Assembly: GCA_050084985.1 (NCBI GenBank)
Contig: JBITNC010000001.1
Span: 30,442,001 to 30,506,000 of the forward strand
Reading direction: 5' to 3'
DNA length: 64,000 nt
From: Nageia nagi
Taxonomy: Eukaryota > Pinophyta
Shown here: one piece after another, positions 60,468 through 64,000 of the stretch
How the letters are laid out: each line of letters starts with the position of its first letter
How positions within the stretch are numbered: position 1 is the first letter of the stretch
Made by a program: the position numbers and the translations under genes
Notes under the pieces: model-generated
The model's database searches: none
What the model was told of the DNA's origin: nothing
Seen by the model: the letters and a program-made list of their open reading frames with translations, nothing else

Positions 60468-61245
60468 ATTTTTTATAAGATTTCAACTTGAATTCAAATA
60501 TATAAATATCTAGATTATTATTTTATGTGTGATAACACCATTTAGCTTATACAAATATTGAAAACCTAAATCATAGAGTTGAATCATATTCTTGGAATGA
60601 AAATATATTTTTTTAAGGTTATCTCAATATGTGCATGTACTTGAATTCAAATGGACCTATCAAAATTAAATATAGAAGTAAAATAGACTATTTCAATAGA
60701 ATGCTCTAGATATGCTTTGATCTGGATGGTTGGAATTTGAATCTTCATGAATGAATACTTAAGGTGATTTATCTATCTTATTTCTTCATGGTATGTGATT
60801 GAATCACCTTTGGGGGGCTAGAAGTAAAGAACATGACTTGTTTAATTTTTCCACTCTTCTAATAGAATTTGATCTTTTTTGCTCTACTAGATCTTTTCAA
60901 AATCAAATGCTTTTCAAAACATGATAAATAGCTAATTATAATACTATTTATATTTAACCATCATTTAATGAACTTTATTCATCAAAATACTACTAAATCT
61001 CTAGCAAAATTGAATACTATAAGAAACACTAAAAAAAGGCTAAGTACCAACACTATCTTATTTTACTACCATTCCAACAATCTTTGTGCACTCTAATATT
61101 GTTGGAACTCCACCAAAAATTAAACACTATATAAAATATCTAAAATTGACTAAGTATAAATATTATATCAAATAGTAAAGGATCAAAAAAGGTCATGCCC
61201 ATACAAAACTCTTCTTATATCTCCAAAAAAGTGGATAAATATAAG
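60468..61245 (-). repeat. 5' LTR of A-, outer part
   Basis: Continues 51353-51989 across element C. Ends at 61245, where the A+ RNase H frame resumes after the TSD CTTAC. Last bases (ATATAAG) have decayed from the family ATACA. Confidence 0.8.
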
Positions 61246-61750
61246 CTTACCATTCATCTGGGTGTTAGAAGTTATATCCTAAAAGGTGAAATGGATGAAG
61301 GTAGATCTAAATGGATTATATAGATTCTCAAATGTGATGTAAAAATCCATCCTACTAAGGTAGTTAAGGGAAGATTTCTTTGTAAGTAGTTGGCTAAAGA
61401 TTAGAGATCAAAGCACATAATGATTATTGAAGTGAAAACCAAGATACAAAACTTCAAAAAGTTTTGGAAGAACAAAAAAATTAGCTAACACAATTATGTA
61501 TATATTTTGATAGTGGTAGATTACCATATGAACTTAATACCTCTCAAAGGAGAAGGTGAAAATTAAACACAATTATTATATGATAAATCATATTTTGTAC
61601 AAAATAATAATGGAATGTTATTAAGATGCATATATCTTGAGAAAGTTGTTGAAATTTTGAAGGAATTCCATTTTGTTTTTTTGGAGACATTATTCAGGAT
61701 ATACTAGTGCAATAAAATGTTTACAAGTAGGCTATTATTCCAATCCATGT
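61246..61750 (+). pseudogene. A+ RNase H 3' half and pre-integrase region
   Basis: L-T-I-H-L-G-V-R-S-Y-I-L-K-G-E-M-D-E (61250-61310), K-V-V-K-G-R-F-L-C-K (61360), L-I-V-V-D-Y-H-M-N-L-I-P-L-K-G-E-G (61500-61550), M-L-L-R-C-I-Y-L (61616) and E-F-H-F-V-F-L (61660). Each block has its counterpart in A- at 20900-20450. Stopped by the hAT-like insertion. Confidence 0.75.
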
Positions 61751-62009
61751 CAATGTTATGCATAACAAAGAATATTCACCAATTGGCTAATATATGATTT
61801 TTTATATTTAAATATTTTGAATATTTATACCTCAAATATTACATCATTTAGCCCTAATTTTATAAGAATAAAAAAATTTATGGGTCACCTCACCAATTTT
61901 TATATTTTTTATAAAGATAAGTGCAAATAGCCACCTATGCCTCCTATATTTTTTAAGATATCACCTTGAAAATATGTTTTTTACTATTTATTGATGAAAT
62001 CATCAATAA

Positions 62010-62013
<4 letters not shown>

Positions 62014-62061
<48 letters not shown>
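62014..62061. repeat. (TA)n microsatellite
   Basis: About 23-24 uninterrupted TA units, inside the hAT-like element. Confidence 0.95.
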
Positions 62062-62067
<6 letters not shown>

Positions 62068-62120
62068 AATTTTAGAGAAATTAAATTACTTCAATTTGAT
62101 AATCATTTTATATTTATAGG

Positions 62121-62375
62121 GAATTAGAGATGCTCATCACCTAAATATTGTAGATGCTCATTACCTAAATTATAAATGAACAATTATGATTCACCTAAAG
62201 AGATTTAATAAGATGATTTCACCTAAAGATTATAGATGTCCCTGTATCACACTATAATATAATGCTTCATTAAATTAATCACCACCTAAGTGCTATAAAT
62301 GCTCATCATCTAAGGATTGCAAACACTTGTCACCTTAATATTGTAGATGCTCATCACCTTAAGATTAGAGATGTC
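62121..62375. repeat. Degenerate tandem array of about 20-30 bp units
   Basis: Recurrent GATGCTCATCACCTAA(A/G)(A/T)ATT(G/A)TA-like units (62132, 62152, 62196, 62214, 62281, 62302, 62325, 62349), variably spaced. Confidence 0.65.
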
Positions 62376-62385
62376 ATAACTTTCT

Positions 62386-63485
62386 ATAGCTCATAATTTT
62401 TTTTTTAAAGTTTCCAATTGATGTAAATGATATACCATTGGAAATATCTCAAAATAATCTTTAAAATGAGTGGTCCACACAACCCCTTTTGAGTAAGGAA
62501 TGAGTCATCAATTACCAACAATATAGATAATTATCTATAGTAAAATGTAAATGATTATCTACACATTTGTGCAAATGATTGTTTGCAATTTATTACTAAT
62601 GATTATATATATTTTTGCCTTTTATGACTCATTACTTACTCAAAAATGGTTGTGTGACTACTCTTTTAAAGGTATTTTTGATATTTATCCAATGGTGTAT
62701 CATTTGCATGGATTTGAGACATGTAAAAAAAGTTATAGGCCTTAGAAAGTGACTAATATTTTTATCAATTTCTATACCCATAACATTTTTTTATAGTTTT
62801 AAATCAATTTAAATGATATATTATTATATAGATCTCAAAAATACCTCTAAAATGAGTGGTCACACAACACCTTTTGAGCAAGTAATGAGTTCTCAAAGGT
62901 AAAAATATATTGATGACCATTTGCAAGAAAATGCAGATGATCATTTACATTTATTTATAGATAATCATCAACATTATTTTTACCTTTTTATTACTCATTA
63001 ATTGCTCAAGAGGGGTTGTGTGATAACTCATTTTAAATTTATTTTCAATATATATCCAATGGTATATCATTTAAATTGATTGGTGACCTGTAAAAAATGT
63101 TATGGGATTTAGAATATGGCTTATTTATTTTTATCAATTTTTATTGCTTATAATTTTTTACAAGCATCCAATTGATTTAAATTATATACCATTTGATATA
63201 TCTTGAAAAGACCTTCAAAATGAGTGGTCATACAACCCTTTTTGATCAAGTAATGAATTGTCTAAGGCCACAAACACAAATAATGATTATAGAAAATGCA
63301 GATGGTCATAATGCAAATGATCATCTTCATTTTAATACAAATGACCATTGGTATTTTTGGCCTTAAATGACTCATTACTTACTCAAAAGGGGTTGTGTGA
63401 TAACTCATTTTAAAGGTCTTTTTTGCCATCTATCCAATGGTATATCATTTAAATATATTGAAGGCCTATAAAAAAAGTTATGGGC
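62386..63485. repeat. Three tandem imperfect palindromes, about 370 bp each
   Basis: Arms of about 120 bp, with a core such as AAATGAGTGGTC(A)CACAACC followed by CTTTTGAG(T/C)AAG, alternate in orientation: forward 62386-62520, inverse 62615-62745; forward 62780-62905, inverse 62985-63110; forward 63140-63275, inverse 63350-63485. Each pair could fold into a long hairpin with an 80-95 base loop. The 64-codon ORF at 62551 spans one inverse arm and is fortuitous. Confidence 0.85.
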
Positions 63486-63672
63486 TTTAGAAAGTGAAGA
63501 TAATCATTAATACTTACTATCACCAATACTTTACAACTTTTTTACAAAGTATTTATTTCTCCACTTACTATATGCGATTTTCATACATTTTCACCATGAA
63601 TTGAATTAAATTTGCCATATTTTGAAATTTTTTATTTCACCATTATTTTTTATGTATAATATTGATCCATGT

Positions 63673-64000
63673 ATATAGATTCATTTCAAATTATAAAAAA
63701 TATGAAAAATATCATATATTTGTAGGAAGGAGAAGAATGGCAACAATGAAATTACAACCCATCATTGCAAAAGAACCATTCTAGTAATGGGGTCTTGATT
63801 TCATTAGCATGATCAAACAAGACCCCATTACTAGATTATCTATGTATTGAATATGATTACAAATTATTTTACAATATGGATTGAAGCTTCTACAACAAAA
63901 TACCAATATTAAGATATGATCATCTCTTCCATGGAGAGAATCATTACAAAATTTGGTATTCAATATACTGTTAATATATTAGATAATGGTTTAGTATTCT
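63673..64000 (+). pseudogene. A+ integrase, N-terminal core, running off the window
   Basis: G-R-R-R-M-A-T-M-K-L-Q-P-I-I-like lead (63726), W-G-L-D-F-I-S-M-I (about 63790; first core Asp), Y-F-T-I-W-I-E-A after a frameshift (63870), E-R-I-I-T-K-F-G-I-Q (63935) and I-L-D-N-G-L-V-F (63975; second core Asp). It aligns with A- at 20330-20070 across its length. Confidence 0.75.

Larger units (their letters stand above)
13909..61245 (-). mobile_element. Element A-: second family-A Ty3/gypsy element, inserted head-to-head in A+
   Basis: The - strand element contains: 5' LTR 61245-60468 plus 51989-51353; gag; protease; aRNH; RT (47487-48060 and 21681-20900); RNase H; integrase; a 3' sense ORF region; 3' LTR 15283-13909. 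Insertions are B (TSD GTATT) in RT and C (TSD GTATC) in the 5' LTR. Removing both and one TSD copy each leaves 13,059 bp. The target is the RNase H of A+, with TSD CTTAT/CTTAC. Confidence 0.85.
61751..63664. mobile_element. hAT-like non-autonomous element in A+
   Basis: 8-bp TSD ATCCATGT (61743-61750 and 63665-63672). Terminal inverted repeats CAATGTTATGCATAACAAAG and, read inward from the right, CAATATTATACATAAAAAAT differ at few positions, two of them G/A. The uninterrupted homologous site is present in A- near 20405. 1914 bp, no transposase; interior is a (TA)n tract, a short tandem repeat array and three large palindromes. An 8-bp TSD and CAATG start fit hAT. Confidence 0.75.
7888..64000 (+). 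mobile_element. Element A+: Ty3/gypsy retrotransposon (Tat-like, aRNH before RT), interrupted twice
   Basis: The + strand copy of family A in three pieces: 7888-13908, 61246-61750 and 63665-64000, continuing past the window. A 5' LTR (7888-9304), gag, protease, RNase H-like domain, RT, RNase H and integrase follow in order. Insertions are A- (13909-61245, TSD CTTAT/CTTAC) and a hAT-like element (61751-63664, TSD ATCCATGT). In both cases the A- copy supplies an uninterrupted homologous sequence across the junction. All coding parts are pseudogenes. Confidence 0.85.

Noticed and set aside
62386-63485. CRISPR-like array
   Set aside because: Repeats are long, imperfect, alternate in orientation and sit in a TIR-bounded element of a plant genome.

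Overview
This is plant nuclear DNA, very A+T-rich by eye and made almost entirely of transposable elements stacked inside one another. I found no intact single-copy host gene, tRNA, rRNA or CRISPR. Plant origin is shown by Ty3/gypsy elements of the Ogre/Tat type (a second, archaeal-type RNase H), an L1-type LINE with a DUF4283/zinc-knuckle ORF1 and a zf-RVT ORF2 tail, plant mobile domain (PMD) genes, and a captured histone H2A fragment with an SPKK tail. The low G+C and deep nesting suggest a large-genome seed plant, perhaps a gymnosperm; the species is not determinable from this window.

The nest can be read from target-site duplications (TSDs) and from frames that resume on the far side of each insertion. 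Element D (a decayed gypsy element, + strand) runs 1-76 and 3562-6574. Its gag is interrupted by a hAT-like element F (77-3561). Its reverse transcriptase is cut at 6575 by the start of element E. E is interrupted at 7888 by A+ (a gypsy element, + strand). A+ is interrupted inside its RNase H at 13908/61246 by a second copy of the same family in reverse, A- (13909-61245). Inside A-, a giant Ogre/Tat-like element B (21687-47481, - strand) splits the reverse transcriptase, and a gag-only element C (51990-60462, + strand) splits the 5' LTR. B itself carries a nearly complete LINE (29359-35329, + strand). After the A- insertion, A+ resumes at 61246, is interrupted once more by a hAT-like element (61751-63664), and its integrase runs off the right edge.

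With insertions removed, A- is about 13.1 kb and B about 19.8 kb. A and D place the second RNase H between protease and reverse transcriptase. B places it after the reverse transcriptase/RNase H, and also carries an unrecognised domain present three times, once in pol and twice in a 3' sense ORF. B and C have unrelated LTRs, yet each carries an antisense PMD gene.

Most coding regions are pseudogenes. Many stops lie where the family has Gln, Trp or Arg, as expected from C-to-T decay of methylated repeats. The LINE is much less A+T-rich than its surroundings and keeps a 1008-codon ORF, so it is the youngest large insertion.
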